The notes: generated from the sequence alone by a model not told the origin. Positions 1 through 9,752 are shown, counted from the stretch's first letter. The stretch: 64,000 bases of DNA from Bradyrhizobium betae (GCF_008932115.1 NZ_CP044543.1:4656501-4720500); one strand, 5' to 3'. Program-made: numbers and translations.

Positions 1-1297
1 CGGCGCTTGGCGGCGCGGAGGCGTCCTGCCGCATCGCGCTGTAGATTCGCGGGACCAGATCGACGGCCTGGTCGAGCCCCGAATCACGCCCCGCCTGATA
101 TCCGCCCATCAGGCGAAGGTCGCGCGTGTCCTCGTATTTGGACATCATGGTGCGCAGCTTGCTCACCAATTCGCGCTCCTCGGGGTCCCAGACGTTGTGG
201 GCGAGGCGGGAGACCGAGGCGAGGACGTCCACGGCCGGATAGCGCGCCTGGTCGGCGATGTGCCGGGAGAGCACGATGTGGCCGTCGAGGGTGCTGCGGA
301 TGGTGTCCGCGATCGGCTCGTTGTGGTCGTCGCCGTCGACCAGCACGGAGAAAATGCCGGTGATCGTCCCGGATCCCTCCTCGCCGGGCCCGGCGCGCTC
401 CAGAAGGCGCGGCAGGTCGGTGAAGACCGTTGGCGCATAGCCGCGCGCGACCGCGGGCTCGCCGGCGGCGAGGGCGACCTCGCGGGCGGCGTGGGCGAAA
501 CGGGTGATCGAATCGACCACGAGCAGGACCGATTCGCCCCGGTCGCGGAAATATTCGGCGACCGCCATGGCGGTCTTCGGCGCCAGCCGCCGCATCATCG
601 GGCTTTCATCTCCCGTCGATACGATGGTGACGGCGCGGCTGCGGTTGGCCCCGAGCACGTCCTCGATGAATTCCCGGACCTCGCGGCCGCGCTCGCCGAC
701 GAGCGCCAGCACGACGGTGTCGAAGCCCTGGCTGCGCGCCAGCATCGCCAGCAGCGTCGATTTGCCGACGCCCGAGCCGGCAAAGATGCCGACGCGCTGG
801 CCGGCGCAGATCGGGGCGAACAGGTCGATGACGCGTACGCCGGTCCGCAGCGGCTTGTGGACGCGTGCGCGCTTCATCGCCGACGGCGCCTCGGCCTCCG
901 CCGACACCGGCCGCGACCCCGGCGTGAGGGGGCCCTGTCCGTCCAGCGGCGCGCCGAGCGCGTTGATGACGCGGCCCTTCCAGCTCGGATCTGGCGCGAA
1001 GGACAGGGGCGGCATCCGGTAGGCGACCGAGCCGAGGCCGCCGGCGAATTGCCGGTCGAACGGCTTGGCGACGATGCCCTCGCTGTCGATTCTGATCACT
1101 TCGCCGATCTGGGGCTTGCCGCCGGAGCTGCCCCCGGAGTTGACGCCGATCAGTTCACCAAGCCTGACGAAGCGCGACAGGCCGGAAACGCGGAAATGCG
1201 TCGGCGCGATCTCGGAGATCGCGCCGCTGACGCTTGCCAGGGGAGTGCTCTGCTGAAGCTCCAGCAGCGCCCACTCGAGTTGCCGAAGAGCGTTCAA
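1..1297 (-). CDS. fliI: Flagellar export ATPase FliI (C-terminus cut by window edge)
   Basis: FliI is the F1-like ATPase of the flagellar type III export apparatus at the cytoplasmic base of the basal body. The reverse-strand protein reads 432 residues to the window edge, so only the last few residues should be missing. A P-loop GSGVGKST is visible with Lys at about residue 179. The start is TTG at 1297: an in-frame stop lies only six codons upstream with no ATG or GTG between, and a GAGGG sits about 12 bases before it. It is the last visible gene of the minus-strand operon DUF1217-flgF-fliI. Family assignment is secure; the rare start codon is forced by the frame. Confidence 0.95.
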   Translation of the reverse strand, partial: MNALRQLEWALLELQQSTPLASVSGAISEIAPTHFRVSGLSRFVRLGELIGVNSGGSSGGKPQIGEVIRIDSEGIVAKPFDRQFAGGLGSVAYRMPPLSFAPDPSWKGRVINALGAPLDGQGPLTPGSRPVSAEAEAPSAMKRARVHKPLRTGVRVIDLFAPICAGQRVGIFAGSGVGKSTLLAMLARSQGFDTVVLALVGERGREVREFIEDVLGANRSRAVTIVSTGDESPMMRRLAPKTAMAVAEYFRDRGESVLLVVDSITRFAHAAREVALAAGEPAVARGYAPTVFTDLPRLLERAGPGEEGSGTITGIFSVLVDGDDHNEPIADTIRSTLDGHIVLSRHIADQARYPAVDVLASVSRLAHNVWDPEERELVSKLRTMMSKYEDTRDLRLMGGYQAGRDSGLDQAVDLVPRIYSAMRQDASAPPSA

Positions 1298-1333
1298 GGA
1301 AACCGTCCACCCTCATTGCGCACGAGACGCATC

Positions 1334-2062
1334 TTACTTGCCCGGCTCGCCCAGCGTCCGGATTGCATTCTGGAGCGAGCTCTCGGTGCCCTCGATCATC
1401 GAATTGGTGCCGTCGAAGGCGCGCGAGGCTGCGATCAACTTCGTCAATTCCATCATCGGATTGGCGCCGGAGCCCTCGACATAGCCCTGCTTGAAGCCGT
1501 CGCGGGAGAAGTCGGCGATGGCGGTCGCGGGCCGATCCGGCGTGACGCCGGAATTGCCGTAACGATCGAGATTGGCGTCGGCGGGAATGTTGAACAGCCC
1601 GATGGAGCCGATCTCGTTGTTGTCCTGGGTGATCGCGCCGCTGCGCGCGATCGCGATCGGTCCGCCGTTCGGGTCGAGCGTGATCTGCGCGCCGCCGGCA
1701 TCGATGACGGGGAAGCCGGATACCGTCTGAAGATCGCCGTTGGGGGCGATCTGGAGGCGGCCGTCGCGCGTATAGACGGTGCCGTTCGGGCCGGCGAAGG
1801 CGATCCAGCCCTGTCCGACCACGGCGACGTCGAGCGGGTTGCCGCTCTCGGTAATGCTGCCGACTTCGCGCGAAATGATGTTGTCGCCGGGCGAGGAGAA
1901 GGCGACCGGGTTCGCGCCCGCCTTGGACAGCACGGTCTCGAACTTCACCACGTCGGTGCGGAACGCCGACGTGTTGACGTTGGCGACGTTGTTGGCGATC
2001 GTCTGGAGGCGCTTTTCGAGGGCGACCTGCGCAGACAATCCCACATAGAGAGCCGATTGCAT
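1334..2062 (-). CDS. flgF: Flagellar proximal rod protein FlgF
   Basis: The product is 242 residues. It has the N-terminal rod/hook signature (ALYVGLSAQ, then IANNVANVNT) shared by axial proteins, and a C-terminal helical segment (LIAASRAFDGTNSMI) typical of FlgF/FlgG. FlgF forms part of the rod crossing the periplasm. It lies 3 bases downstream of the DUF1217 gene and about 36 bases upstream of fliI on the same strand, so the three are probably cotranscribed. FlgF is preferred over FlgG because a clear FlgG is encoded at 8964-9752. Confidence 0.92.
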   Translation of the reverse strand: MQSALYVGLSAQVALEKRLQTIANNVANVNTSAFRTDVVKFETVLSKAGANPVAFSSPGDNIISREVGSITESGNPLDVAVVGQGWIAFAGPNGTVYTRDGRLQIAPNGDLQTVSGFPVIDAGGAQITLDPNGGPIAIARSGAITQDNNEIGSIGLFNIPADANLDRYGNSGVTPDRPATAIADFSRDGFKQGYVEGSGANPMMELTKLIAASRAFDGTNSMIEGTESSLQNAIRTLGEPGK

Positions 2063-2065
2063 GAG

Positions 2066-2857
2066 TTACTTTCCGAGCCGGATGGACTGAAGCTTCGTGA
2101 GCATGTCGGTGTCCAGGCTGGCCGACGTCGACGACGCGCCGGCAATCAGGACCAGCGCGGGGTTGGTCGAGGTGTCGCTCTGGGCTTGGGTCGCATCCCA
2201 CATCGCCGCAAAGCGCTGCACGAACTTGTCGACCTTGGCCGGGTCCTGGAAATCGGTGAGATCGATCTTGTTCGTGATCATCTTGGCCTGGGCATCGATG
2301 TCGGACGAGCTGATCGTCGACGACCAGCCCATTGCGGTCTGGACCACCTGGGTCAGCGCCTTGTCGGCGAGGATCTGATAAGCGGTGGTGATGGTGGAGG
2401 CCTTGCGGGTGAAATAGAGCGCCAGCCGCAGACCCTCGTTCTGGTCGCCGGCCTTCTCCTCCATCGTCTGGGTGACGTATTGGGTCGCCGTGCCGGTCGT
2501 CGCCGCGGTCGCCTGGGTCGCCTGGTCGCCGAGGGCGGCGAAATTGAAGGCGGCGGCGAATTGCCGGTAGCGGGTGTCGGACAGCTTGTTGGCGAAGGCA
2601 TCCTTGTCCGAGACGCCCTCGGTCAGAACCTTGCGCATGAACGCCTTGGCATAGGCCATATCGCTGAGGCCATAGGCCTTCATCGCGTAGGAATAGAGGC
2701 GATAGTCCTTCAGGAAATCGTCGACGGTCTTCACGTTGCCGATATGGCTCAGGAAGTAATCCGTCTCGCGGCTGACATCCGGCTCCGTCGCGACCTGCGT
2801 CAGCGACTTGCCCATGTCCTTGGTCAGTCTGGTGTAGTCCGCGATGGTGGATAGCAT
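2066..2857 (-). CDS. DUF1217-type flagellar cluster protein
   Basis: This 263-residue, Ala/Thr-rich protein has no signal peptide or membrane segment. Its sequence ([16 protein letters not shown] near the N-terminus, repeated helix-rich blocks) resembles the DUF1217 proteins found in alphaproteobacterial flagellar loci. The biochemical role is unknown to me; position suggests an axial or rod-associated function. I placed the start at ATG 2857, because upstream in-frame sequence runs into the divergent promoter region and the motA gene. It leads the minus-strand operon with flgF and fliI. Confidence 0.85.
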   Translation of the reverse strand: MLSTIADYTRLTKDMGKSLTQVATEPDVSRETDYFLSHIGNVKTVDDFLKDYRLYSYAMKAYGLSDMAYAKAFMRKVLTEGVSDKDAFANKLSDTRYRQFAAAFNFAALGDQATQATAATTGTATQYVTQTMEEKAGDQNEGLRLALYFTRKASTITTAYQILADKALTQVVQTAMGWSSTISSSDIDAQAKMITNKIDLTDFQDPAKVDKFVQRFAAMWDATQAQSDTSTNPALVLIAGASSTSASLDTDMLTKLQSIRLGK

Positions 2858-2898
2858 GACCCGCGCCTCTCTGGCCGCACTTGCGACGCCATCCCAAG

Positions 2899-2918
2899 CT
2901 GCCGTGAATTGCTTGCGC
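2899..2918 (-). promoter_or_regulatory. Candidate lateral-flagellar promoter element (minus operon)
   Basis: Read on the minus strand, GCGCAAGC (2918-2911) is followed after 4 bases by CACGGCAG (2906-2899). The same pair with the same spacing precedes flhA, and the 17-mer CAGCTCCGCGCAAGCAA (2925-2909) recurs exactly before flgE. It lies about 53 bases upstream of the DUF1217 start. The link to LafR or RNA polymerase is inference. Confidence 0.5.
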
Positions 2919-2945
2919 GGAGCTGACGAGCGGCAAACCAGCCTC

Positions 2946-2953
2946 GCGCAAGC
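2946..2953 (+). promoter_or_regulatory. Candidate lateral-flagellar promoter element (motA operon)
   Basis: CTCGCGCAAGC contains the GCGCAAGC core, 46 bases upstream of the motA start and in divergent arrangement with the copy serving the minus operon. The same core occurs before flgE, flhA and the flagellin genes. Its role in transcription is inferred from position and recurrence. Confidence 0.45.
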
Positions 2954-2999
2954 GTCGCCGAATAGGTATTCCCGATGGGATCGGCGATGGAGCGGCGCG

Positions 3000-3896
3000 T
3001 TGGGCAGTTTCGTGGGGGTTGTCATCACGGTAGCGGCGCTGCTTGGCGGATTTGCCGCCATGGGCGGGCATCTTGGCGTGCTGATGCAGCCGTGGGAATT
3101 CGTGATCATCATGGGGACCGCGGCCGGCACCTTCATCATGGCCAATCCATGGAAGACGGTCGTTGATACCGGGCTTGCCTGCGTCCAGGCCGTCACCGGT
3201 GCCGTGCCGGGCGAGCGCTATTATCTCGACCTGCTGGGAGCCCTCCACGCCCTGATGCGCGAGCTGCGGGGCAAGGGCCGTAACGAGGTCGAGGCGCATA
3301 TCGACGATCCCGCGTCCTCCGAGATCTTCAAGGCGTTCCCGAGCGTGCTTGGCGACCCCTCGCTGCTCCAGTTCATCTGCGACTACGTCCGCCTCATCAT
3401 CATGGGCAACGCGCGCACGCACGAAATCGAAGCGCTGATGGACGAGGAAATCCACACCATCGTGAAGAGCAAGCTGGCGCCCTACCATTCGCTGGTAACG
3501 GTGTCCGAAGCGCTGCCGGCGCTCGGCATCGTCGCCGCGGTGCTCGGTGTCATCAAGGCGATGGGCGCGCTCGACCAGTCGCCGAAGTTGCTCGGCGGAT
3601 TCATCGGTGCGGCCCTGGTCGGCACCTTCGCCGGCATCTTCCTGTCCTACGGCATCATTTCGCCCTTCGCGATCAAGATCAAGATGACGCGCGAGAAGCG
3701 CTGCCGGCCCTACATCATCGTCAAGCAGACGCTGCTGGCCTTCATGAACGGCGCCATGCCGCAGATCGCGGTCGAGCACGGCCGCAAGATGATCTCGAGC
3801 AACGAGCGTCCCTCGATCGACGTCGTCGAGAACGAGACGATCGCGGGTCCCAAGGCCGTCGTGACCGATGCTGAACCGAAGGCTGCCCGCGCATGA
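3000..3896 (+). CDS. motA: Flagellar motor stator protein MotA
   Basis: MotA forms, with MotB, the proton-conducting stator in the inner membrane. The protein has a hydrophobic start ([19 protein letters not shown]), a second membrane segment near residues 30-50, a large cytoplasmic loop, and two C-terminal membrane helices around [18 protein letters not shown] and [21 protein letters not shown] 3000 is preferred as start because GGAG lies 7 bases upstream and gives 298 residues, the usual MotA size; the frame is open further upstream but only through the divergent promoter. The stop overlaps the fliM start (ATGA). Confidence 0.93.
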   Translation: MGSFVGVVITVAALLGGFAAMGGHLGVLMQPWEFVIIMGTAAGTFIMANPWKTVVDTGLACVQAVTGAVPGERYYLDLLGALHALMRELRGKGRNEVEAHIDDPASSEIFKAFPSVLGDPSLLQFICDYVRLIIMGNARTHEIEALMDEEIHTIVKSKLAPYHSLVTVSEALPALGIVAAVLGVIKAMGALDQSPKLLGGFIGAALVGTFAGIFLSYGIISPFAIKIKMTREKRCRPYIIVKQTLLAFMNGAMPQIAVEHGRKMISSNERPSIDVVENETIAGPKAVVTDAEPKAARA

Positions 3897-4834
3897 TGAT
3901 GGAAAACGTCGACGTCGATCAGCGCAAGCAGCTGCCGAACTACCTGCTGGATGCGGCCGGCATCTCGATCGAGCGCATGCCGATGCTCAATGTGATCTTC
4001 GATCGCATGGCGGCATCCTGTACCGACAGTCTCCAGCCGATCGCCGGAACGCCCTGCTACTTCTCGGTCAACGGTATCACCAATGATCGCGTCGGTGATA
4101 TCATCAAGGACTACGAGGCCAACGCGGTCGCCGCCGTGCTCTATGCCGAGCAGTGGGACTCCCGCATCATCATCATGCTCGACCGCGATTTTGTGTTCAC
4201 GATGGTCGAGGCGATGTTCGGATCCGACGGCGCCGAGCCGCCGCTCGATGTCGAGCGCACGTTCTCGAACATCGAGATCCGCCTGGTCCAGGCGCTGTTC
4301 GAGAGGTTCGCCAAGGCGCTGCAATCCGCCTTCGCCGGCACGTCCAACGTCACCTTCCGCGTCGAGCGGGTCGAGACCGCCATGGCGTCGCTCGCGATCG
4401 GCCGCAGCGGCAACATGTCGATCTGCGCGAACATCATGCTGCAGGCGCTCTACCGCGGCGGCCAGATGTTCCTCATCATCCCGCACTCCGCGCTCAATCC
4501 GCTCAGGCAGAAGCTCGCACACGTCGTCGTCAGCGACGGCCGTGCGGCGGATCCGCGCTGGCGCGAGCAGATGGAGAGCGAGGTTCACCGGACCGAGGTC
4601 ACGCTGAGCGCGGTGCTCGACGAGAAGATGATATCCCTCGACGACGTCGTGAAGTTCCATGTCGGACAGGTGATCGAGCTCGAAGCCACGCCGCGCACGC
4701 TGGCGCGGCTCGAGAGCAACAACCAGGTGCTGTTCTGGTGTCAGATCGGCCAGCTTGATGGCTATTACGCCATGCAGGTGGCGGATCCCGTCGACCAGAA
4801 GCGGGAGTTCGTCGATGATATCCTATCTCGTTGA
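3893..4834 (+). CDS. fliM: Flagellar motor switch protein FliM
   Basis: FliM is the middle C-ring component. It binds CheY-P and, with FliG and FliN, sets rotation direction. The 313-residue protein shows the FliM core ([34 protein letters not shown]) and a C-terminal SpoA-type domain ([16 protein letters not shown]). The start overlaps the motA stop as ATGA, and the 3' end overlaps the next gene by 20 bases, both signs of tight translational coupling. The N-terminus lacks an obvious LSQxEIDALL-type CheY-binding peptide, so chemotactic input may differ from enteric FliM. Confidence 0.93.
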   Translation: MMMENVDVDQRKQLPNYLLDAAGISIERMPMLNVIFDRMAASCTDSLQPIAGTPCYFSVNGITNDRVGDIIKDYEANAVAAVLYAEQWDSRIIIMLDRDFVFTMVEAMFGSDGAEPPLDVERTFSNIEIRLVQALFERFAKALQSAFAGTSNVTFRVERVETAMASLAIGRSGNMSICANIMLQALYRGGQMFLIIPHSALNPLRQKLAHVVVSDGRAADPRWREQMESEVHRTEVTLSAVLDEKMISLDDVVKFHVGQVIELEATPRTLARLESNNQVLFWCQIGQLDGYYAMQVADPVDQKREFVDDILSR

Positions 4835-5129
4835 TGCCGTGCTGCTGATTGCGCTGGCCTTCACCAGCATGCGGGTGACGAAGATGCACCGCGAATTGGC
4901 ACGGCTGCGCAGTTACCAGGGCGAGTTCTCGACCATCGTCCACGAGACGGCGGGCGCCTTCGATACGGTCATCACCGCGGCGCACGATTCGACTGCAAAT
5001 CTGGGCCGGCTCGCCAACGTGCTGAGCACGAAGATCGATCAGGCCCACGAGGCGATCGCCGCGCTCGATGCGCGGAACGGGCTCCAATCCGCCGCGACCG
5101 TGAGCGGTCCTGAAGCGAACAAGCATTGA
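4815..5129 (+). CDS. Small membrane-anchored coiled-coil protein between fliM and fliN
   Basis: This 104-residue product has one N-terminal membrane helix ([16 protein letters not shown]) and a long helical remainder with heptad-like spacing, ending near KH. The first 20 bases overlap the end of fliM in another frame, and ATG 4815 is the first plausible start. Similar small proteins (I think those grouped as DUF6468) occur at this spot in alphaproteobacterial flagellar operons. It could be a switch- or stator-associated factor, but its function is not known to me. Confidence 0.75.
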   Translation: MISYLVDAVLLIALAFTSMRVTKMHRELARLRSYQGEFSTIVHETAGAFDTVITAAHDSTANLGRLANVLSTKIDQAHEAIAALDARNGLQSAATVSGPEANKH

Positions 5130-5205
5130 AACCGAGACAGATCGAACACGCACGACCGGGGCGCTGAGACGCACCGGGACCGGAAATACCAAGAGGCGAG
5201 ACCAA

Positions 5206-5580
5206 ATGGCGCAATCCTTCGACTATGAAGCTGCATCTGCAACGGGAGATGCCGAAACGTCTCCGCTGGAGCGGTTGGCGGAAATTGCCGCGCGCACCGC
5301 GGAGGAGACCGGCAAGTTCGCCAATGTCGATGCGATCCTGCGCATTCCCGTCACCATGCAGGTGGTGCTCGGGTCGGCCACCATTCCGGTGGCGAACCTG
5401 ATGAAGCTGGGCCGCGGCGCCGTGGTGCCGCTGGATCACCGCGTCGGAGAGCCCGTCGACGTCGTGGTCAACGGCCGCGTGGTTGCCCGCGGTGAGGTGG
5501 TCGTGGTCGAAGAGGACAATTCCCGCTTCGGCGTTTCGCTCACCGAGATCGTCGGGCCGCTGGGGCAGGGTGATACCTGA
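5206..5580 (+). CDS. fliN: Flagellar motor switch protein FliN
   Basis: FliN builds the lower C-ring and helps dock export cargo complexes. The 124-residue protein has a variable N-terminal stretch and a C-terminal SpoA domain (ILRIPVTMQVVLGSATIPV, then GEPVDVVVNGRVVARGEVVVVEEDNSRFGV, given here in short pieces of the conserved fold). It lies 76 bases after the small coiled-coil gene and 2 bases before fliG. The start is ATG 5206 in GACCAAATGGCG, with AGAGGCGAGA upstream. Confidence 0.93.
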   Translation: MAQSFDYEAASATGDAETSPLERLAEIAARTAEETGKFANVDAILRIPVTMQVVLGSATIPVANLMKLGRGAVVPLDHRVGEPVDVVVNGRVVARGEVVVVEEDNSRFGVSLTEIVGPLGQGDT

Positions 5581-5582
5581 CC

Positions 5583-6623
5583 ATGGCGGCACAGGTCGGC
5601 ATCGCTCCCATCAAGCAGCGAGGCGTTGCCACGTTGCGCGGAACGGACAAGGTCGCGGCGCTCCTGCTGGCCATGGGCCGTCAGGCGGCTGCGAGCGTGC
5701 TTCAGCAGTTCGAGCCGCAGGATATCCGCATCGTCACCAAGGCCGCAGCCGAGCTGCGGCCGATCACGGCACAGGAGCTGGAGGGGATCGTCGAGGAGTT
5801 CGCCCAGCAGTTCTCGATGGGCGCCAACATCCTCGGTACGATCGGCGGGCTCGAGGCCGTGCTCGGCGACGTGCTTCCGGCCGACCAGGTCTCGGCGATC
5901 ATGTCGGACCTGCTCGGCAATTCGAGCCGGTCGGTGTGGGATCGCGTCTCGTCGGTGTCGGAAAATTCGCTGGCGACCTACCTCTCCAAGGAGCATCCGC
6001 AGACCGCGGCGCTCATCCTGTCCAAGGTCAAGCCGGCCTGCGCGGCCAAGGTGATGAGCCAGCTGCCGTCGAGCCTGCGCAACGAGCTGATGCGGCGCGT
6101 GCTCAGCCTCAAGCCGATCGTCGACGACGCGATGAAGGTGCTCGAGAAGACGCTGCACGAAGACCTGACGCTGAACTTCGCCCGCAACCTCGGCGCGGAC
6201 ACCTATGCCCGCGTCGCCGACATCATCAACAAGATGGAGCGCGGCCACATCGAAGACATGCTGAAGAGCCTCTCGGAGAAGCGGCCGAAATCGGCCGAAG
6301 TTCTCAAGGAACTGCTGTTCACCTTCGACGACGTCATCCACTTGACGCCGAAGGCGCGCACCATGATCTTCGACCAGGTGCCGACCGATCGCATCGTCGT
6401 CGCGCTGAAGGGGACCGACAAGCACTTCCGCGAACTGATCCTGTCCTCGGTCGCCTCGCGCGTCCGTCGCGTCGTGGAGCACGAACTCGCCATCGGCGAA
6501 CCGTCGAACCAGCGCGACGTGCTGGAGGCGCGGCGCGTCATCACCGACCTCGCGCTCGACCTGGCGGAAAAGGGCGAAATCGAGCTCAACCCCGAGCAGG
6601 AGGATGAGCTGGTCTTCCGCTGA
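5583..6623 (+). CDS. fliG: Flagellar motor switch protein FliG
   Basis: FliG is the rotor protein contacting MotA and the MS ring. The 346-residue product has N-terminal, middle and C-terminal FliG domains. The middle-domain EHPQ signature (SKEHPQTAALILS) is present, and the charged C-terminal torque helix includes RSHRR-like basic and acidic residues (SSVASRVRRVVEHEL). It begins 2 bases after the fliN stop and is followed by flhB after 13 bases, in the motA-fliP operon. Confidence 0.96.
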   Translation: MAAQVGIAPIKQRGVATLRGTDKVAALLLAMGRQAAASVLQQFEPQDIRIVTKAAAELRPITAQELEGIVEEFAQQFSMGANILGTIGGLEAVLGDVLPADQVSAIMSDLLGNSSRSVWDRVSSVSENSLATYLSKEHPQTAALILSKVKPACAAKVMSQLPSSLRNELMRRVLSLKPIVDDAMKVLEKTLHEDLTLNFARNLGADTYARVADIINKMERGHIEDMLKSLSEKRPKSAEVLKELLFTFDDVIHLTPKARTMIFDQVPTDRIVVALKGTDKHFRELILSSVASRVRRVVEHELAIGEPSNQRDVLEARRVITDLALDLAEKGEIELNPEQEDELVFR

Positions 6624-6636
6624 CCGCTGAACCGGC

Positions 6637-7719
6637 ATGGCAGAATCCGACCAGGAGAGCAAAACAGAAGAGCCGACCGAGAAGAAAGTCCGCGATGCGC
6701 TCGACGAGGGCAAAATCCCGGTCTCTCGGGAGGCGTCCATCTTCGCGTCGATGGCGGCGCTGATGGTGATTCAGATGTTCCTGATCAGCAATGGTGTGCA
6801 ACAACTGACGCCGACGCTGAGGAACCTTCTCGACGATCCTGACGGCTTCCCCCTCAACAACGGGGCAGACGCGCAGAACCTCCTCACGGTGGTAGGGCTC
6901 GAGGCGTTTCGATTCCTGATTCCCCTCGTCGTCGTCCTGGTCGCATTCGGGCTGGCAGCGTCGCTGCTGCAGAACGCGCCCAGCCTGGTGCTCCAGCGCA
7001 TCATGCCGGATCCTTCGCGAATCTCTCCGGTCAGCGGCTGGAACCGGCTGTTCGGAACGCAGGGATGGGTCGAATTCGGGAAGTCGCTGTTCAAGCTCGC
7101 TTCGGTGACCGTCGTCGTCGCGTTCGTGCTCCGCTCGTCCGAAGCAAAGGCATTCGAGGCGATGTATACCGACCCGGTCGCGCTTCCGGAAATGATTCTC
7201 AACATCGCGATGCGGATCGTCTCGGCGATCTGCATCGCGACGATCGTCCTTGTCGCGATCGATCTTGCCTGGGCGCGCTTCCACTGGCGGCGCGAGCTGC
7301 GCATGACCAAGCAGGAGATCAAGGACGAGCACAAGCAGGCGGAAGGCGATCCGATGGTCAAGGCGCGCCTGCGTTCGCTGGCGCGCGATCGTTCCCGCCA
7401 GCGGATGATCGCCTCCGCCTCGCGCGCGACGCTGGTGATCGCGAACCCGACGCACTTTGCGATCGCGCTGCGCTACAAGCGCGAGGAAAACGCAGCGCCC
7501 GTCGTCGTCGCCAAGGGTATGGACGTGGTCGCGCTGAAGATCCGCGAAGTCGCCGAGAAAAACCGGATCCCGGTGATCGAGAACAAGGCGCTCGCGCGCG
7601 CTCTCTATGAAGCGGTGCAGGTCGACCAGGTGATTCCCGCGGAATTCTTCCGGCCCGTCGCCGAGCTCATCTACTTCCTTCAGTCCAAGCAGGCGCCGCG
7701 GCCCGAGAACGTTCAGTAG
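6637..7719 (+). CDS. flhB: Flagellar export switch protein FlhB
   Basis: FlhB is an inner-membrane export-gate component. It autocleaves to switch substrate specificity from rod/hook to filament proteins. The 360-residue protein has a charged cytoplasmic N-terminus (SDQESKTEEPTEKKVRDA), four membrane segments, and the autocleavage motif NPTH at about residues 270-273 followed by FAIALRYKREE. Length and motif position match the family. It ends 65 bases before flgB, the largest gap inside this part of the operon. Confidence 0.96.
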   Translation: MAESDQESKTEEPTEKKVRDALDEGKIPVSREASIFASMAALMVIQMFLISNGVQQLTPTLRNLLDDPDGFPLNNGADAQNLLTVVGLEAFRFLIPLVVVLVAFGLAASLLQNAPSLVLQRIMPDPSRISPVSGWNRLFGTQGWVEFGKSLFKLASVTVVVAFVLRSSEAKAFEAMYTDPVALPEMILNIAMRIVSAICIATIVLVAIDLAWARFHWRRELRMTKQEIKDEHKQAEGDPMVKARLRSLARDRSRQRMIASASRATLVIANPTHFAIALRYKREENAAPVVVAKGMDVVALKIREVAEKNRIPVIENKALARALYEAVQVDQVIPAEFFRPVAELIYFLQSKQAPRPENVQ

Positions 7720-7784
7720 ATTTCCGAGGACTGCGTCCGCTCCATCAGCCTGACGAAAGCTTGCGCCCCTAAGCTTCTCTACCA

Positions 7785-8186
7785 ATGGACCAGAATGGGG
7801 CTGTCGTGGGACCGCTGTATCTCTTCGAACTCGCATCGTCGCAGGCGCGGTATCTCGAACTCCGCCAGTCGACTATTGCCACCAACGTTGCCAACGCCAA
7901 TACGCCGGGCTTCAAGGCGCGCGACGTCGAACCCTTCAACAAGGTGCTCGACAGCACGCCGGTCAGGCTCGCGACGACGTCGCCCTCGCACATGCAATTG
8001 TCTGCGGCCGAGACCGACACGCGGAAGACCGCGAAGAAGGACAGCTGGGAAGTGGTGCACTCCGGCAACTCGGTCAGTCTCGAGCAGGAGATGATCAAGG
8101 GCAGCGACGTCAGTCGCGACTACTCGATGAACTCGGCGGTCGTGCGGTCGTTTCACCGCATGCTGCTGTCGAGCGCGAAGAGCTGA
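7785..8186 (+). CDS. flgB: Flagellar basal-body rod protein FlgB
   Basis: FlgB is a proximal rod subunit. The 133-residue protein carries the rod signature (IATNVANANTPGFKARD) near residues 30-50 and a helical C-terminus ending in RSFHRMLLSS. The start could be ATG 7785 or GTG 7806; the second gives an N-terminus (GPLYLFELASSQARYLELR) closer to typical FlgB, and no good ribosome binding site decides it. An inverted GCTTGCGC (7759-7766) in the upstream gap resembles the promoter motif in reverse orientation. Confidence 0.9.
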   Translation: MDQNGAVVGPLYLFELASSQARYLELRQSTIATNVANANTPGFKARDVEPFNKVLDSTPVRLATTSPSHMQLSAAETDTRKTAKKDSWEVVHSGNSVSLEQEMIKGSDVSRDYSMNSAVVRSFHRMLLSSAKS

Positions 8187-8197
8187 GGTGAATTGAA

Positions 8198-8614
8198 ATG
8201 CTGGACTCACTGCAAGCGTCATTGACGGTCGCGAGCTCAGGGCTCGAATCGCAGTCGACGCGCATGCGCATCGTCTCGGAAAACCTCGCCAACGCGACGT
8301 CGACGGGGCGCACCGCCGGTGCCGATCCGTATCAACGCAAGACCATCACGTTCGACGCCGCGCTGGATCGCGCGTCGGGCGCGCAGCTCGCGAAGGTCAA
8401 GGAGATCGGGGTCGACACCACGCCGTACCGCGTCGAGTACGATCCGGGGCATCCCGCCGCCGACAAGGCCGGTTACGTCAAGCTGCCGAACGTCAACATG
8501 ATGATCGAGATGGCCGACATGCGGGAAGTCAACCGGTCCTATGAAGCCAATCTACAGGTCGTGAAACAGGTGAGGTCGATGCTGGGCATGACCATCGACC
8601 TGCTGAGGAGCTGA
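8198..8614 (+). CDS. flgC: Flagellar basal-body rod protein FlgC
   Basis: This 138-residue proximal rod protein has the signature [19 protein letters not shown] and the typical FlgC C-terminus ([19 protein letters not shown]). It assembles in the periplasmic rod with FlgB and FlgF. The gap to flgB is 11 bases and to fliE 2 bases, which supports cotranscription in the order flgB-flgC-fliE-flgG usual for alphaproteobacteria. A GAGGTGA lies just before the start. Confidence 0.95.
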   Translation: MLDSLQASLTVASSGLESQSTRMRIVSENLANATSTGRTAGADPYQRKTITFDAALDRASGAQLAKVKEIGVDTTPYRVEYDPGHPAADKAGYVKLPNVNMMIEMADMREVNRSYEANLQVVKQVRSMLGMTIDLLRS

Positions 8615-8616
8615 CA

Positions 8617-8946
8617 ATGCTTGAGGCAATTTCATCCACGGCGATCTCCGCAGGCCAGGCGGCGTCCCGCGCAACCGAGGCGCAGGCCATCTCGCCCGCG
8701 TCCCCGACCGCGATCCAGTCCACCGACGACGTCGGATTCGAATCGGTGATGAAGCAGGTGACGACGGATGCGATCGGGACGCTGAAGGCGGGTGAAGCGG
8801 CCTCGATCTCGGCGATGCAGGGCAAGGAATCGACGCGTCGCGTCGTGGAGGCGCTGATGTCGGCCGAGCAGGCCTTGCAGACGGCGGTCGCGGTTCGCGA
8901 CAAGGTCGTGCAGGCCTACCAAGAAGTCGTTCGTATGTCGATTTGA
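8617..8946 (+). CDS. fliE: Flagellar hook-basal body complex protein FliE
   Basis: FliE connects the MS ring and export gate to the rod. The 109-residue protein has a low-complexity Ala/Ser-rich N-terminus and the conserved helical C-terminus (VEALMSAEQALQTAVAVRDKVVQAYQEV). Size and position between flgC and flgG fit the family. It starts 2 bases after the flgC stop. Confidence 0.94.
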   Translation: MLEAISSTAISAGQAASRATEAQAISPASPTAIQSTDDVGFESVMKQVTTDAIGTLKAGEAASISAMQGKESTRRVVEALMSAEQALQTAVAVRDKVVQAYQEVVRMSI

Positions 8947-8963
8947 CCTGAAGGAATGACACT

Positions 8964-9752
8964 GTGAAATCGCTCGCCATTGCGGCCACGGGCATGAATG
9001 CCCAGCAGACCAACATCGAAGTCATTGCGAACAACATCGCCAACATCAACTCGACGTCCTACAAGCGGGCTCGCGCGGAGTTCACCGATCTGTTCTACCA
9101 GATGGATCGCATGCAGGGCGTCACGAACGTCAACGGCTCGTCGCCGATTCCGGAAGGCGCCAATCTCGGACTTGGCGTCAAGTCGGCGGCCATCCGCAAG
9201 CTTCACATCCAGGGCGCGCTGACGCAGACCGGCAACCCTTACGACATGGCGATCAACGGTCGGGGCTGGTTTCAGGTGCTCGGCCCGAACAACGAAGTGC
9301 AATACACCCGCGCAGGTTCGTTCAACACCAACGCCAACGGCCAACTCGTCACGATCGACGGCTATCTGCTGGATCCCGCCATCACGGTGCCGCAGGGAAC
9401 CGTCGAGGTCACGGTCAACCAGACCGGACAGGTGTTCGCCAAGCTGGACACCGAAATCAATGCGCGGCAGATCGGCCAGCTCAACCTCGCCAATTTCGCC
9501 AACGAGGCGGGCCTCGAGCCGCTGGGCAGCAATCTCTATCGCGAGACCACGGCGTCTGGCACGCCGGTCGTCGGACTCCCGGGCGATTCCGGTTACGGCA
9601 AGATCAACCAGAAATATCTCGAAGCCTCGAACGTCGATCCGGTCAAGGAAATTACCGAGTTGATCTCCGCCCAGCGTGCCTACGAAATGAACGCCAAGGT
9701 CATCCAGGCCTCGGATGAAATGGCCCAGACGGTCTCGAAGGGCATGCGCTAG
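8964..9752 (+). CDS. flgG: Flagellar distal rod protein FlgG
   Basis: FlgG forms the distal rod through the peptidoglycan and outer-membrane rings. The 262-residue product has the N-terminal axial motif ([19 protein letters not shown]), a central domain with the QYTRAGSF motif, and the C-terminal axial motif ([19 protein letters not shown]). The start is GTG 8964 with AAGGA upstream. It is shorter than hook protein FlgE and matches the nearly invariant FlgG length. Confidence 0.96.
   Translation: MKSLAIAATGMNAQQTNIEVIANNIANINSTSYKRARAEFTDLFYQMDRMQGVTNVNGSSPIPEGANLGLGVKSAAIRKLHIQGALTQTGNPYDMAINGRGWFQVLGPNNEVQYTRAGSFNTNANGQLVTIDGYLLDPAITVPQGTVEVTVNQTGQVFAKLDTEINARQIGQLNLANFANEAGLEPLGSNLYRETTASGTPVVGLPGDSGYGKINQKYLEASNVDPVKEITELISAQRAYEMNAKVIQASDEMAQTVSKGMR

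Noticed and set aside
197..2854. Very long open frames antisense to fliI, flgF and the DUF1217 gene (also 1155-3779 on the minus strand)
   Set aside because: They are Arg/Gly/Asp-rich, have no domain character, and arise from high GC at third positions opposite real genes.
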